This document shows positions 1 to 8,576 of a stretch of DNA of 64,000 nucleotides, in pieces. Source of the stretch: 13-2-20CM-66-19 sp963824395 (GTDB lineage Bacteria; Pseudomonadota; Gammaproteobacteria; Steroidobacterales; Steroidobacteraceae); NCBI GenBank assembly GCA_963824395.1, contig CAWGPF010000001.1, forward strand, positions 434,001 through 498,000. The letters run 5' to 3'. Both the position numbers and the translations under genes were made by a program. Under the pieces are notes generated by a model that had not been told where the DNA came from, did not search any database, and saw only the letters and a list, made by a program, of their open reading frames with translations. Numbering within the stretch: the stretch's first letter is position 1; each line of letters starts with the position of its first letter.

Positions 1-1281
1 GCTCTTCAGGAGCAGCCGCGTGGCATTGCGAACGCTCGCATCATCCTCGACCAGGAGCACGTGAATCTTGCCTTCCCGCACATCGGGGGCGGGTCTGGGT
101 CTCGTGACGACCTCCGGGGCCACCCCCCGCCCCGCGGGCAGGGTAAGAGTAAAGGTTGAGCCCTTGCCGGGTTCCGAGGTCACTTTTAAGTCAGCGCCCA
201 GGAGACGCACCAGTCGCTGCACGATACTCAGGCCCAGACCATAGCCGTCGCGCGAACTGTTCGTGGGAACACCGACCTGATAGAACTCGTCGTAGATCAG
301 ATGCAGCTGATCGTGCGCGATGCCGACCCCGGTGTCGTGTACTTCGATGCGCACGGTGTCAGGGTCCGGATGAGAACTGCGCAGCGACACCCACCCTACG
401 GGCGTGTATTTGATCGCATTAGACAGCAGGTTCTTCAGGATCTGCTCGACGAGCGTGCGATCGCTGTGCGCACATTCCTCACACTGAACCACCCGCAGCG
501 TCAGTCCCTTACTGGATGCAAATCCGGAGAACTCCTGCCGCATTTCTTCAAAGAGTGCGCTCACGGCAAAATCGGCCGGATCGGGCTTAACCGCGCCGGA
601 TTCGAGCTTGCTGATGTCGAGGAGCGTGTTCAGGAGCCGCGACATGGCACCGATAGCCTGCTCCTGCTGAGCCACGGCCTGAGCGACATCCGGATCAACG
701 ACTGCGCGCCGCAGCGCGCCGTTCAGCAGAGACAAAGACTGCAATGGCTGGCGTAAGTCGTGGCTCGCCGTGGCTAGAAATCTGCTTTTTGCCTGGTTGG
801 CGCGGTCCGCGCTCTCGCGCGCCGCATCTGCTGTGCGCCTTGAGGCATCCGCCGCCTCGCGCGCTCGGTCGGCGGTCTGTCGCGCCACGATAAGTTCCGC
901 TTCGGTCCTCTTGCGATCGCTGACGTCCCGAATCGCCGCCGCCACGAGAAATTGGCCGTCGCCCTCAATGGGGCTCAGGCTGATTTCGACCGGGAACTCC
1001 GCCCCATCGCTGCGCTGTCCGAAGAGCTCCAGCCCGATGCCCATCGGGCGTACCCGCACGCTGTCTACATAGGTCTGCCGATGCCCCACGTGACGCTCGC
1101 GGAACCGCTTGGGCATAAGGAATTCGACTGGTTGTCCGACGATATCATCGTTGGAAAAGCCAAATATGGCGCTCACCTGGCGATTCGCGAACCGAATGAT
1201 CCCCGTCTCATCGATGATGATCATCGCGTCCGGAGCGGCATCGAGGGCACTGCGGGCCAGCTCGGAAGGTACAGATCGCAT
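1..1281 (-). CDS. PAS-domain hybrid sensor histidine kinase (3' end outside window)
   Basis: Reading leftward from the ATG at 1281 gives about 427 codons open to the window edge; an in-frame TAG lies 27 bases upstream, so this start is well bounded. Order: PAS domain (about residues 10-125) ending in a DVSDRKRTE linker, an alanine/arginine-rich coiled coil (about 130-170), a HisKA domain with H-box SHDLRQPLQSL, a HATPase with N-box (LLSNAIKYTP), DTGVGI and GYGLGLSIV, then the start of a receiver domain (VLLVEDDASVRNATR) cut by the edge. It autophosphorylates and probably relays through the receiver. The PAS loop MPKRFRERHVGH aligns with the FixL loop that carries the haem histidine, but the FixL haem-pocket arginine position appears to be leucine, so haem binding is only possible. 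It is divergent from the stress-protein gene at 1488. No good ribosome binding site is visible. Confidence 0.9.
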   Translation of the reverse strand, partial: MRSVPSELARSALDAAPDAMIIIDETGIIRFANRQVSAIFGFSNDDIVGQPVEFLMPKRFRERHVGHRQTYVDSVRVRPMGIGLELFGQRSDGAEFPVEISLSPIEGDGQFLVAAAIRDVSDRKRTEAELIVARQTADRAREAADASRRTADAARESADRANQAKSRFLATASHDLRQPLQSLSLLNGALRRAVVDPDVAQAVAQQEQAIGAMSRLLNTLLDISKLESGAVKPDPADFAVSALFEEMRQEFSGFASSKGLTLRVVQCEECAHSDRTLVEQILKNLLSNAIKYTPVGWVSLRSSHPDPDTVRIEVHDTGVGIAHDQLHLIYDEFYQVGVPTNSSRDGYGLGLSIVQRLVRLLGADLKVTSEPGKGSTFTLTLPAGRGVAPEVVTRPRPAPDVREGKIHVLLVEDDASVRNATRLLLKS

Positions 1282-1386
1282 AAGGGAGGAACCAGTGGAG
1301 TCGCCCTATAGTGCCCGAAATCATGGGGTTCGGCAGTTCAATTGTAAGCGCGTGTCATTCGCGTCCGATCCCTTCCGGGAGGGTCG

Positions 1387-1396
1387 AAGTCCTTAT
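1387..1396 (+). promoter_or_regulatory. Candidate regulator site (AAGTCCTTAT)
   Basis: AAGTCCTTAT lies about 92 bases before the universal stress protein start at 1488. The identical decamer occurs at 15367-15376 before another universal stress protein, and related AAGTACCTA forms precede other genes of the island. Its role as an operator is inferred. Confidence 0.4.
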
Positions 1397-1487
1397 TGCA
1401 AGCCGTATTTTTCCGACTGGTTGATCCGGGCGCACCCGTACAGACTTCGATGGACGTCGCTGGACGTACTCCAAAAGGGCACTCCCC

Positions 1488-1946
1488 ATGTACGAGCGTA
1501 TCCTCGTCCCGATCGATGGCGGTGCGACGGCGGCTCAGGGTCTCAAAGAGGCCGTAAAAATAGCTGCCTGCCATGGCTCTCGAATCCACTTGATTCACAT
1601 CATCGATGAATCTCCGGTCGTTGAGCCCTTTGGCGGCAACGGCGGAAGCGAATTCGTCATGGCGCAGCTGCGCGATATCGGAACGTCGCTTCTGGACTCC
1701 TGTGCCGAACAGGTTCGGGCTGCCGGCGTGCCGGTCGAGTGCCAGCTGATCGAGCAGATTGGCAACCTGGCATCCGGCCTGATCCTCCGGGCAGCTGCCG
1801 CATTTCGTGCCGACCTGATCGTGTGTGGCACCCATGGCCGCACGGGCATTAGGCGGGTCGTCATGGGAAGCACGGCCGAGGAGATCGTGCGTCGCAGTAC
1901 TTCACCGGTACTGCTCGTACCGCCTGGGGTCATTGGCGAGCGCTGA
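1488..1946 (+). CDS. Universal stress protein, single domain (UspA family)
   Basis: A 152-residue single Usp domain. It begins with the usual hydrophobic strand (MYERILVPIDGG) and ends with the nucleotide-binding signature GTHGRTGIRRVVMGSTAEEI followed by SPVLLVPP, which fits the ATP-binding G-2X-G-9X-G(S/T) pattern. Such proteins help cells survive energy limitation or low oxygen; the exact ligand or partner is unknown. It is a monocistronic-looking gene divergent from the sensor kinase, with a motif upstream that recurs before other stress genes here. The start codon has only a weak purine stretch (AAAAGGG) in front, but the N-terminus matches the family start well. Confidence 0.93.
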   Translation: MYERILVPIDGGATAAQGLKEAVKIAACHGSRIHLIHIIDESPVVEPFGGNGGSEFVMAQLRDIGTSLLDSCAEQVRAAGVPVECQLIEQIGNLASGLILRAAAAFRADLIVCGTHGRTGIRRVVMGSTAEEIVRRSTSPVLLVPPGVIGER

Positions 1947-2015
1947 GAGCCGACTCGATCCGGCTGTCAGCTCGTGCCGCGTCGCACCAATATGCTACCG
2001 CACCGAGACGACCAA

Positions 2016-2468
2016 CTAGGAGGGATGCGCGTCCTGAAAATTGCAGTGACCCCGCAAGCTCAAAATGTATTGGCTGATCGCCTTGGCCTGATCAGCGTTC
2101 AGCATCGGGCTTGGCATCGTATAGGTTGACGATTCTTCGTCCCAATGCGTATGCATGACGAAGTTCGACAAGCTATGCGCCGTCGTCCCCGGGCGATTGG
2201 CGATCTCGCAGAAATCCGGCACCGGCTTCTTCAGGATGGGCGGGGTGTCCTGCCGCACCGCGACGATATGGCATGCGGAACAGACCATTTGCGCCAGTCG
2301 CTCGCCTTCAGACTCGAGCGGGGCGGGCCCCGCCTCGCTCACGCGCAAGCACACCGCAAGATTCACGGCGGTGACCGCGACGATCAGGATCGCGATGCGC
2401 GCGACATCGGCGCACTCATCCCGCAGCGTTTGCCCGCACTCATGCGACGCCCGCCTTCCGGTTCTCAT
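2016..2468 (-). CDS. Small membrane-anchored monohaem cytochrome c
   Basis: A 150-residue protein with an N-terminal hydrophobic segment (about residues 22-41) that acts as signal or anchor, then one haem motif CSACH (63-67). A downstream methionine, as in YTMPSPML, is a plausible axial ligand. The fold is therefore class I cytochrome c facing the periplasm. A GGAG sequence sits properly before the ATG. It lies 19 bases after the BON-domain gene on the same strand and probably shares its transcript. Its electron partner cannot be told; terminal oxidase donors are an obvious possibility given the cbb3 operon in the window. Confidence 0.85.
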   Translation of the reverse strand: MRTGRRASHECGQTLRDECADVARIAILIVAVTAVNLAVCLRVSEAGPAPLESEGERLAQMVCSACHIVAVRQDTPPILKKPVPDFCEIANRPGTTAHSLSNFVMHTHWDEESSTYTMPSPMLNADQAKAISQYILSLRGHCNFQDAHPS

Positions 2469-2487
2469 CTGCGACTCCGCCCGCCGT

Positions 2488-3141
2488 TTAGGTTCGCACG
2501 GTCAGTTCGTTTGCCACCTGCGTGACGCCCGGAGCCGCCCAAGCCGCGGACTGCGCCTGATCGCGCTCGGCCCAGGATCGCACCTCGCCCCGCAGCGTGA
2601 TTTCTGATCCGGCCGCCTCCACCGCGATCTTATGGGCATCCACGTCCGCCAGCCGCAGGAATGCAGCCTCAATGCGCGACTTGATGTCTTTTTCCACCGT
2701 AGCCTTCGGGTTGATATGAATGGAATTGCGCACGCTGATCACCCCTGCGACGCGGTGCATCAGCTTCTCCGCAAGCTCACGCTGATAATGCCACTCGACC
2801 TCGCCCAAGAGCGTGATTCGACCTTCATGCACCATGGGGCGGACCTGCTCCGCCGCGGAGGGCAGATCAGTCTTGAGAATCGCAACGGCGGAACGCGCGA
2901 TCTCCGGATCCGTGGGAAGGGCGCCGGTCCAACGAACCTGAATGTCGTTCGCCACCGCGGCCACGCCCTTCACGCGTCGCGCCGCACGTTCGGCCCGATA
3001 CTTCTGAAAGCTGCTGTGCACGAAGCCGGCAAGCGCCGCAGTCCCATCCTTGACCCTGACCGCAACATCGGTGTCATCGACTTCTGGCGTCCACTTAAGC
3101 TCCGCCTCGACATCCCGCTGAATTTCGCTGTCGGATCGCAT
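2488..3141 (-). CDS. BON-domain protein with three BON repeats
   Basis: A 217-residue protein made almost wholly of three BON domains (about 3-70, 77-145 and 150-217), each with the VKDGTAALAG / HEGRITLLGEV / AAGSEITLRGEV type glycine pattern. BON domains bind lipid surfaces or membranes; OsmY is the best-known relative and is stress induced. No signal peptide is seen from this start, so a cytoplasmic or membrane-face location is likely. The reading frame is open upstream to 3285, but the ATG at 3141 follows an AAAGGGGA ribosome binding site and gives the typical N-terminus MRSDSEIQRDV. BON and universal stress proteins often occur together in low-oxygen gene sets. Confidence 0.9.
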   Translation of the reverse strand: MRSDSEIQRDVEAELKWTPEVDDTDVAVRVKDGTAALAGFVHSSFQKYRAERAARRVKGVAAVANDIQVRWTGALPTDPEIARSAVAILKTDLPSAAEQVRPMVHEGRITLLGEVEWHYQRELAEKLMHRVAGVISVRNSIHINPKATVEKDIKSRIEAAFLRLADVDAHKIAVEAAGSEITLRGEVRSWAERDQAQSAAWAAPGVTQVANELTVRT

Positions 3142-3232
3142 GTTCGTCCCCTTTCGGATCAAATGAGGATTGACTGATGTTGATAGTGCGCGCGTGCACG
3201 CCATGCTCAAATCCGCAGTTATACCTAACCCC

Positions 3233-4693
3233 TCACCGCGCGGTGCTCGCGGCGGGCTCCTCCATGGAGGACCATCCCCCGCCAAGTGCTACGTAAAGCG
3301 CCACGGTGTCCTGATAGCGGGCGGCAACCGCCTGCAAATCATTAATCAGGGATTGGTGATATTGCGCATTTGAAATCAGCACATCCAGGTAGGTTGCTAT
3401 TCCTGCCTCGTAGTTGATCTGGATCAGATGCAGGGCCTCCTTAGACGTTTGCAGTGCCTGATCCTGCGCCGCCAGGGTCGCAGCATCGTGCTCAAGCGCG
3501 CGTAAGGTATTGGCCACCTGCGCGAAGGACGCAAGTACCACGCTGCGATACTGCTCGACCGCCTGCTGATACTGATCGACGGCGGCCCTGCGTCGAAACC
3601 ACAGCGTGCCTCCGTCGAAGACCGGCGCCGCGACCGATGCGCCGAGGCTCCACGCGCGCCCGCTGCTGCCGAGAATGCTGGACGACTGGGTGCTGTTTGC
3701 GCTGTAGCTGCCGCTCAGGGTGAAACTCGGCAGCAGCGCCGCAGTCGCGACTCCCACGTTCGCGCTCGCCGCATGCGCGACGGCCTCCGCTAGCACCACG
3801 TCGGGTCTTTGCTGCACCAGACGCGACGGTACACTGACGGGAAGTTCCGCGGGGAGCGACAGATTATCCAGGCGAATATTGGGGACCTCCCAGAGCGCCG
3901 GCGCCTGGCCTGCGAGGGTCGCCAGCAGGTTCTCAGCTTCCGTCAACCGTTGCTCGAGCTGCGGGACCGTAGCCTCAGTAGAGGCGAGTTGACTCTCCAA
4001 GGTCAAAACGCTGGCATATGAGGCAGTGCCGGCACGCACCTGAACTTCTCCAAGCTGCACCTGCTCGCGCTGCAGCTGTATGAGTTCCTTGGTGGCACCA
4101 ATCTCCTCAAGGTAGGCCGCCCGCGCGACGGTGGTATTGACGATATTGGCTTCGAGGGTCAGGTAGGTCGCCTGCGCGGTAGCCTCCTGCCCCTGGACAC
4201 TCGCACGCAGCGCCTCGAGCGCCCGGCGCTCCCCGCCGAAGACGTCGAGCGCGTAGCCCACGCTGGCCGAAAGCGTGAACAGGTTAAAGAGGCTGGACGG
4301 GACACTCTCGCCGAGCCTTTCGGGCGAGTACCGCTGGCGCGTCCCCGAGGCGCCTGCAGTAACGTCCGGGAAGAAAATCCCGTAGCCGCTGCGCAGACTG
4401 TCCTGGCTCTGCCTGAGACTTGCCTGAGCCGCAGCCAGATCCGGATTCGACTTAAGCCCCTGCTGCACCAGTGCATCGAGGTCCGGGGAGTCGAATGATC
4501 GCCACCATTGGATCCCGAGGGCGCCTCCGGGGACGAACCGCTGCGCCGTGCCCTGGGCGCCCGGAGTGACCTGCGGATCAGCGCCCCGGTTGTAGTGTGA
4601 AACGTCCGGGGATGACGGCCGCGTGAAGTTTGGGCCCACGGCGCAGCCGCTGAGGAGCGTGGCAAGTACTGCCGCGTAGCAGCGGGTTCTCAT
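3233..4693 (-). CDS. Outer membrane efflux lipoprotein, NodT/OprM type
   Basis: A 486-residue TolC-fold outer membrane factor. The N-terminus has a lipoprotein signal with lipobox LSGC followed by AVGPNFTRP, typical of NodT-family factors; two OEP repeats follow with PDVVLAEA near the middle and ASFAQVANTLRALE late. It should form the trimeric outer-membrane channel for the exporter encoded just upstream (HlyD-type fusion protein, ATPase, permease), from which it is separated by 13 bases. The frame is open to 4825, but that would overlap the fusion-protein gene; the ATG at 4693 right before the signal peptide is preferred. Confidence 0.92.
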   Translation of the reverse strand: MRTRCYAAVLATLLSGCAVGPNFTRPSSPDVSHYNRGADPQVTPGAQGTAQRFVPGGALGIQWWRSFDSPDLDALVQQGLKSNPDLAAAQASLRQSQDSLRSGYGIFFPDVTAGASGTRQRYSPERLGESVPSSLFNLFTLSASVGYALDVFGGERRALEALRASVQGQEATAQATYLTLEANIVNTTVARAAYLEEIGATKELIQLQREQVQLGEVQVRAGTASYASVLTLESQLASTEATVPQLEQRLTEAENLLATLAGQAPALWEVPNIRLDNLSLPAELPVSVPSRLVQQRPDVVLAEAVAHAASANVGVATAALLPSFTLSGSYSANSTQSSSILGSSGRAWSLGASVAAPVFDGGTLWFRRRAAVDQYQQAVEQYRSVVLASFAQVANTLRALEHDAATLAAQDQALQTSKEALHLIQINYEAGIATYLDVLISNAQYHQSLINDLQAVAARYQDTVALYVALGGGWSSMEEPAASTAR

Positions 4694-4706
4694 GCTCAGG
4701 CCACCC

Positions 4707-5792
4707 CTACTTGCCGCCCACATACACGTCCACCAGCTGACCGGGGTAGAGCGCCATCCTTGGCGGCTTCTCGAACCGGAAGATGACCGGAAGCACTCGC
4801 AGATCCACGCGCTCCTGACGCGCATCGGAGAGCTCGATTTTCGGAGAAATCAGGGGCTGGATTCGGACAAAAGTGAGCGACACATGATCGTTGGTGCCGC
4901 GCACATACATTTCCGCTTTGAGGCTCTTCGTGTCCGGCAGCTCATGCACGAGAATCTCATCTATATACGCGCGCACCTGGAGGTGGGACTGCGGCAGTCC
5001 CATGACCACGAGCGGACCCAGGCCCTGCGTATACGAGTCATACGCCCCTTGCGATGACACATAACTGCCGACACTGGACTGCACAGCGAGCACCACCCCG
5101 TCGCTTGACGCGCGCAGCGTGCACTTCGCCAGCAGCGCGTTCGCCGCCTGGGCCGATTTCGAAAGAGCGGCATAGCTTCTTTCGGCATTCTCAACGTCAT
5201 ATACCCAGGCGCCCGCCTTGGTTAATGCGTATTGCCGCTCGTTCACCCGCATATTAGTCGCTGCGATGTTTGCGGTGTTGCGGGCGTTGTCCAGCGCATC
5301 AGCACTGATCGACTTCGGATCGAGGGCGAACGAGCGCTCCTGCTTGGCAAGCTGATCCTGCGCGTTCTTAAGCGAGGCCCGTGCGTTCTCTACCTGTGCA
5401 CGCGCCACCGCCAGGTTCTCCGGTCGCGGTTGCGCCTTCAGCTCGCGCAGCGTCGCCAGCGCCGCCTGCGCCTGAGCCTCCTGCTGCTCCGCCGACGCAC
5501 GCTGTACCGAGTCATCGATATGCACCAGGGCGTCTCCCTGGCGCACCACCTGCCCTTCCGCGACGAAGATCTTGTCAATGGGACCGGATACTTCGGGGTA
5601 GATGTTGATGTTTTCCCCCTGAGCCTGATCACTTTCGATCATTCCGTTCGCATAGATCCCATGCGCGAACGGGTTCGCGGACGGCTGGAACACAGGCGCC
5701 TGCGCCTTCGGCGTCTCACTGAAGAACGCTGCGCTCCCCAGGGCGAGCAACAGGCCCACACCGGAGGCTATGAAGATGATCTTATTGCGCAT
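4707..5792 (-). CDS. HlyD-family membrane fusion protein of an ABC exporter (DevB-like)
   Basis: A 361-residue periplasmic adaptor. It has one N-terminal membrane helix (about residues 5-24), a first lipoyl half (VSGPIDKIFVAEGQVVRQGDALVHID), a long alpha-hairpin rich in Ala and Gln (about 95-220), and the returning lipoyl/beta-barrel part ending in YPGQLVDVYV. The protein connects an inner-membrane transporter to a TolC-type channel. The start overlaps the ATPase stop by 11 bases, so the genes are translationally linked. With an FtsX-like permease and a MacB/LolD-like ATPase this resembles the DevBCA class of cyanobacterial exporters; the substrate here is not deducible. Confidence 0.9.
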   Translation of the reverse strand: MRNKIIFIASGVGLLLALGSAAFFSETPKAQAPVFQPSANPFAHGIYANGMIESDQAQGENINIYPEVSGPIDKIFVAEGQVVRQGDALVHIDDSVQRASAEQQEAQAQAALATLRELKAQPRPENLAVARAQVENARASLKNAQDQLAKQERSFALDPKSISADALDNARNTANIAATNMRVNERQYALTKAGAWVYDVENAERSYAALSKSAQAANALLAKCTLRASSDGVVLAVQSSVGSYVSSQGAYDSYTQGLGPLVVMGLPQSHLQVRAYIDEILVHELPDTKSLKAEMYVRGTNDHVSLTFVRIQPLISPKIELSDARQERVDLRVLPVIFRFEKPPRMALYPGQLVDVYVGGK

Positions 5793-6486
5793 CTAACTGG
5801 CTCCGATCCACGCCCATCACCTTCCCGTCTTCCATGCGCATGATCCGGTCCGCAAACTCGTAAATGCGGCTGTCGTGGGTCACGATGACGATGCAGCGGT
5901 GATCGGAGAGGATCTTCTCGCGCACGAAACGCACGATATTTTTGCCGGTATCACCGTCCAACGACGCCGTCGGCTCATCCAGAATGAGAATGTCCGGCCG
6001 GCTCACGATTGCCCGGGCAATCGCGACGCGCTGCTGCTCGCCGCCGCTGAGCTTGACCGGTGCGAGCTGGGCGCGGTTCTTCAGACCCACGATGTCCAGG
6101 TTGTGCTCGGCCTCCTGCAGGGCGGCACTCCAGCTCTGCTTCTGGAGAATCAGCGGAATGGCTACGTTCTCCGCGGTCGTCAGACGCGGGAACAGGTGAA
6201 AGTCCTGAAATACGAAGCCAATTTTGTGCAGGCGAAAGTCGGCCAGTGTATCGCTTGACAGACTCCAGATATCGGCGTCCTCGATACGCACGCTGCCGGA
6301 ATTCGGCCGCAGAATTCCCGAAATCATGCTGAGCATCGTGGTCTTACCGCTGCCCGATGGGCCCACCACGTAGAGCATCTCCCCGAAATTCGCCTCGAAC
6401 GTTACGTCCCGGACCGCGTGGGTGCGGGTCGCGCCCTCGCCAAACCACTTGTTGATGCCGAGCGCTTGTATTGCAACCTGTGCCAC
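5782..6486 (-). CDS. ABC transporter ATP-binding protein (DevA/LolD-like)
   Basis: A 234-residue nucleotide-binding subunit. Walker A GPSGSGKTT at 42-50, Q-loop around FQDFHLF, signature LSGGEQQRVAIARA at 146-159, Walker B ILILDEPTASLD at 166-177 and the switch histidine in VIVTHDSRIY. The sequence type belongs to the LolD/MacB/DevA group that pairs with FtsX-like permeases and powers outward movement of lipids, lipoproteins or small molecules. It lies two bases from the permease gene and overlaps the fusion-protein gene, forming one operon with both. Confidence 0.95.
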   Translation of the reverse strand: MAQVAIQALGINKWFGEGATRTHAVRDVTFEANFGEMLYVVGPSGSGKTTMLSMISGILRPNSGSVRIEDADIWSLSSDTLADFRLHKIGFVFQDFHLFPRLTTAENVAIPLILQKQSWSAALQEAEHNLDIVGLKNRAQLAPVKLSGGEQQRVAIARAIVSRPDILILDEPTASLDGDTGKNIVRFVREKILSDHRCIVIVTHDSRIYEFADRIMRMEDGKVMGVDRSQLDAQ

Positions 6487-6488
6487 GG

Positions 6489-7625
6489 CTAGCCCCTGAA
6501 GATGTCAAACGGCTCGATCCTCAGGACCTTGCGCACGCCGACGTAGCTGGAGATCCCGGCGATCACCAGCACCATCACGAACGCCAGACCCATATTGGGA
6601 AACGTGATCATGGCGGCGTAGTCCGGCAGACGGGCACGCGCCACCCAGATGAGCCCCGCGCACAGACCGACGCCTAGACCATAGCCCGTGAGCGCCACAA
6701 ACGAGGCCTGAAACAGAATCATCGAGATCAGCTCGTGCCCCTTGGCTCCTATTGCCTTCAGTGCTCCGAACTTGTCGAGGTTCTCAAGGATGAACGTGTA
6801 AAAGGTCTGCCCGGAGATCGACAGTCCGACCACGAAACTGATCAGGGTCATCAGCATCATGTTCGTGCCGATGCCGGTCTCAAACATGTAAAAGTTTGAG
6901 ATCTTGGAAACGAATTCCGCACGCGTCAGCGCGAGGTAGCCGGCGCTCGCGACGCGCTGCTTGATGAGCGCAATGTCGCCCGTGGACTTCGGCTCAATCA
7001 GCAGATAAGAGATCGTAAAACGACTGTTGGGAATGTACTGCAACGCCCGGCTGTAGGTCGTGTAGAGCGTGGGCACGCCAAAGAGCGCGCTGGATGCAAC
7101 CCGCCCTATGCCAACGATCACGCCCCGATGATCGTTGAGCTCAAACTCCGTGCCGATCTTGGGATTCTTGAGCTTGTAAAACTCCGCGTCCTTGATCGCA
7201 ATGAAGGCGTTCTCGGCAAAGATGTCCTTGATATTGCCGGCGATGACTTCGGGGCGTCCTACGAGGCTGCTGTCATCCAGCCCGACGATGGTGGCGGCCT
7301 GGAAAGTCCCATCGACCAGCTTGAGAAGCGCAGCCCCGGAGTACAGCGGAACCGCATACTTGACTCCGGGGATGCTGCGCACCTCATCGAGCACGTAGTC
7401 GGGCAAGGGAATGGTATTGGCGACCGTCTGGACGGCAGGATCCATGACCCAGATAGCCGCGCCGATATTAATCACGGTAGAGGACGAGCGACTGAGAATT
7501 CCTGCGAAGAGCGAGGTCATCTCGATCATCAGGAATACCGCGAATGTAATCCCCACCAGCAACGCGGCGAACTTGGCGCGGTCGTTAATCAGCAGCTTGT
7601 AGGCAATTTTCAGGATTCCGGACAT
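6489..7625 (-). CDS. ABC exporter permease with FtsX-like domain (DevC-like)
   Basis: A 378-residue inner-membrane protein. One helix near the N-terminus (about 18-40) is followed by a large periplasmic domain (about 41-255), then three helices in the C-terminal FtsX domain (about 260-375), including GLSISGQTFYTFILENLDKFGALKAIGA. This is the DevC/MacB-type four-helix layout without a fused ATPase. It is the first gene of the leftward exporter operon. The upstream region to 7911 is shared with the divergent reductase gene and contains two copies of the AAGTAC(C/G)TAG motif. Confidence 0.92.
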   Translation of the reverse strand: MSGILKIAYKLLINDRAKFAALLVGITFAVFLMIEMTSLFAGILSRSSSTVINIGAAIWVMDPAVQTVANTIPLPDYVLDEVRSIPGVKYAVPLYSGAALLKLVDGTFQAATIVGLDDSSLVGRPEVIAGNIKDIFAENAFIAIKDAEFYKLKNPKIGTEFELNDHRGVIVGIGRVASSALFGVPTLYTTYSRALQYIPNSRFTISYLLIEPKSTGDIALIKQRVASAGYLALTRAEFVSKISNFYMFETGIGTNMMLMTLISFVVGLSISGQTFYTFILENLDKFGALKAIGAKGHELISMILFQASFVALTGYGLGVGLCAGLIWVARARLPDYAAMITFPNMGLAFVMVLVIAGISSYVGVRKVLRIEPFDIFRG

Positions 7626-7716
7626 GTCCGCCTGGGCTTCGGGTGCGTTGCGTAAGTGGCAAGGGTGGCGAAGCGGGCGCTATCCGGTAATCCGGGCAAC
7701 CCGACTGCGACTGCGG

Positions 7717-7727
7717 AAAGTACCTAG
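7717..7727 (+). promoter_or_regulatory. Candidate regulator site (AAAGTACCTAG)
   Basis: AAAGTACCTAG lies in the divergent region between the exporter operon (start 7625) and the reductase gene (start 7912). A near copy sits 87 bases further on. The core GTACCTAG differs by one base from GTACGTAG. Confidence 0.45.
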
Positions 7728-7803
7728 TTGTCGGACCTCGCAGCCGGTTGATTCGGGCACCAGCCCCCCAAACGGCCACGCTCTTCCGGCGGACGGGACC
7801 CGA

Positions 7804-7814
7804 AAAGTACGTAG
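7804..7814 (+). promoter_or_regulatory. Candidate regulator site (AAAGTACGTAG)
   Basis: AAAGTACGTAG, about 98 bases before the reductase start at 7912. It contains an exact GTACGTAG, the form I recall for FixJ-type sites (GTAMGTAG). The same core on the other strand lies before ccoN (18677-18686). Confidence 0.5.
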
Positions 7815-7911
7815 TTTGCGCAGTCCCGTGGACGGCAGTGCGTATGGCCCACCCACGCCCGTACGGCCAGCATGGCGTCGCGGCCACAGGGCTTCTTGAA
7901 GGGTATCCGCC

Positions 7912-8499
7912 ATGTCAAAGCGAGTTCTTATTATCGACGGTCATCCGGACGCCCACGCGCAGCATTACCTGCACGCGCTATCAATGGCCTATCGCGACGG
8001 AGCACTCGCGGCCGGACATACGGTACGCTGCATCGTCGTGAGCGAACTGGCATTTTCGTTGCTGCGAACCAAGGAGGACTTCGAAAGCGCGTCCCCGGAA
8101 GCTCCCATCCGTGATTGCCAGGAAGCGCTCTCGTGGGCCGAGCACGTGGTGATCCTGTTCCCCCTGTGGCTTGGGTCTATGCCGGCGCTTCTGAAGGGAT
8201 TCTTCGAACAGGTCTTGAGGCCCGGATTCGCCTTTGCCCCCGGCTCGAGCGGTGGCCAAGGCGCGAAGTTACTGACCGGCAAGTCAGCCCGGATCGTCAT
8301 TACCATGGGAATGCCGGCATTGTTTTACCGCTGGTATTTCCGCGGTCACAGCCTCAAAGCCCTAAAGAGAAACATACTCGGGGTGTGCGGGATCTGGCCC
8401 GTGCGCGCCAGCGTCATCGGACCGGTGGAATCGATGAGCCAGGCTGGCAGGGGCAATTGGCTTGCGCGCGTACAGCGCTTAGGTCAGCGGGCACGATAA
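7912..8499 (+). CDS. Flavodoxin-fold NAD(P)H dehydrogenase (quinone) family protein
   Basis: A 195-residue protein with the flavodoxin-like fold of the NQO/KefF/MdaB family: first strand KRVLIIDGHPDAHAQHY with the FMN/FAD phosphate loop, then VVILFPLWLGSMPALLKGFFEQVLRPGFAF, the conserved substrate and dimer segment of this family, and GMPALFYRWYFRGHSLKALK. It should carry out two-electron reduction of quinones or similar acceptors with NAD(P)H. A GAAGGG ribosome binding site precedes the ATG. It stands alone, with two copies of the putative regulatory motif in its upstream region. Confidence 0.85.
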   Translation: MSKRVLIIDGHPDAHAQHYLHALSMAYRDGALAAGHTVRCIVVSELAFSLLRTKEDFESASPEAPIRDCQEALSWAEHVVILFPLWLGSMPALLKGFFEQVLRPGFAFAPGSSGGQGAKLLTGKSARIVITMGMPALFYRWYFRGHSLKALKRNILGVCGIWPVRASVIGPVESMSQAGRGNWLARVQRLGQRAR

Positions 8500-8576
8500 C
8501 CGCTCTTCGGTCGGATCAGGCTTGCCGCAGCATCTGCGCCGCAAGTAACCATCTCGGGCCACGGCCTCTACACCGG

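Noticed and set aside
1..1281. Calling the kinase FixL
   Set aside because: The haem-loop histidine aligns but the FixL oxygen-contact arginine does not, and the H-box is of another type; a name would overstate the case.
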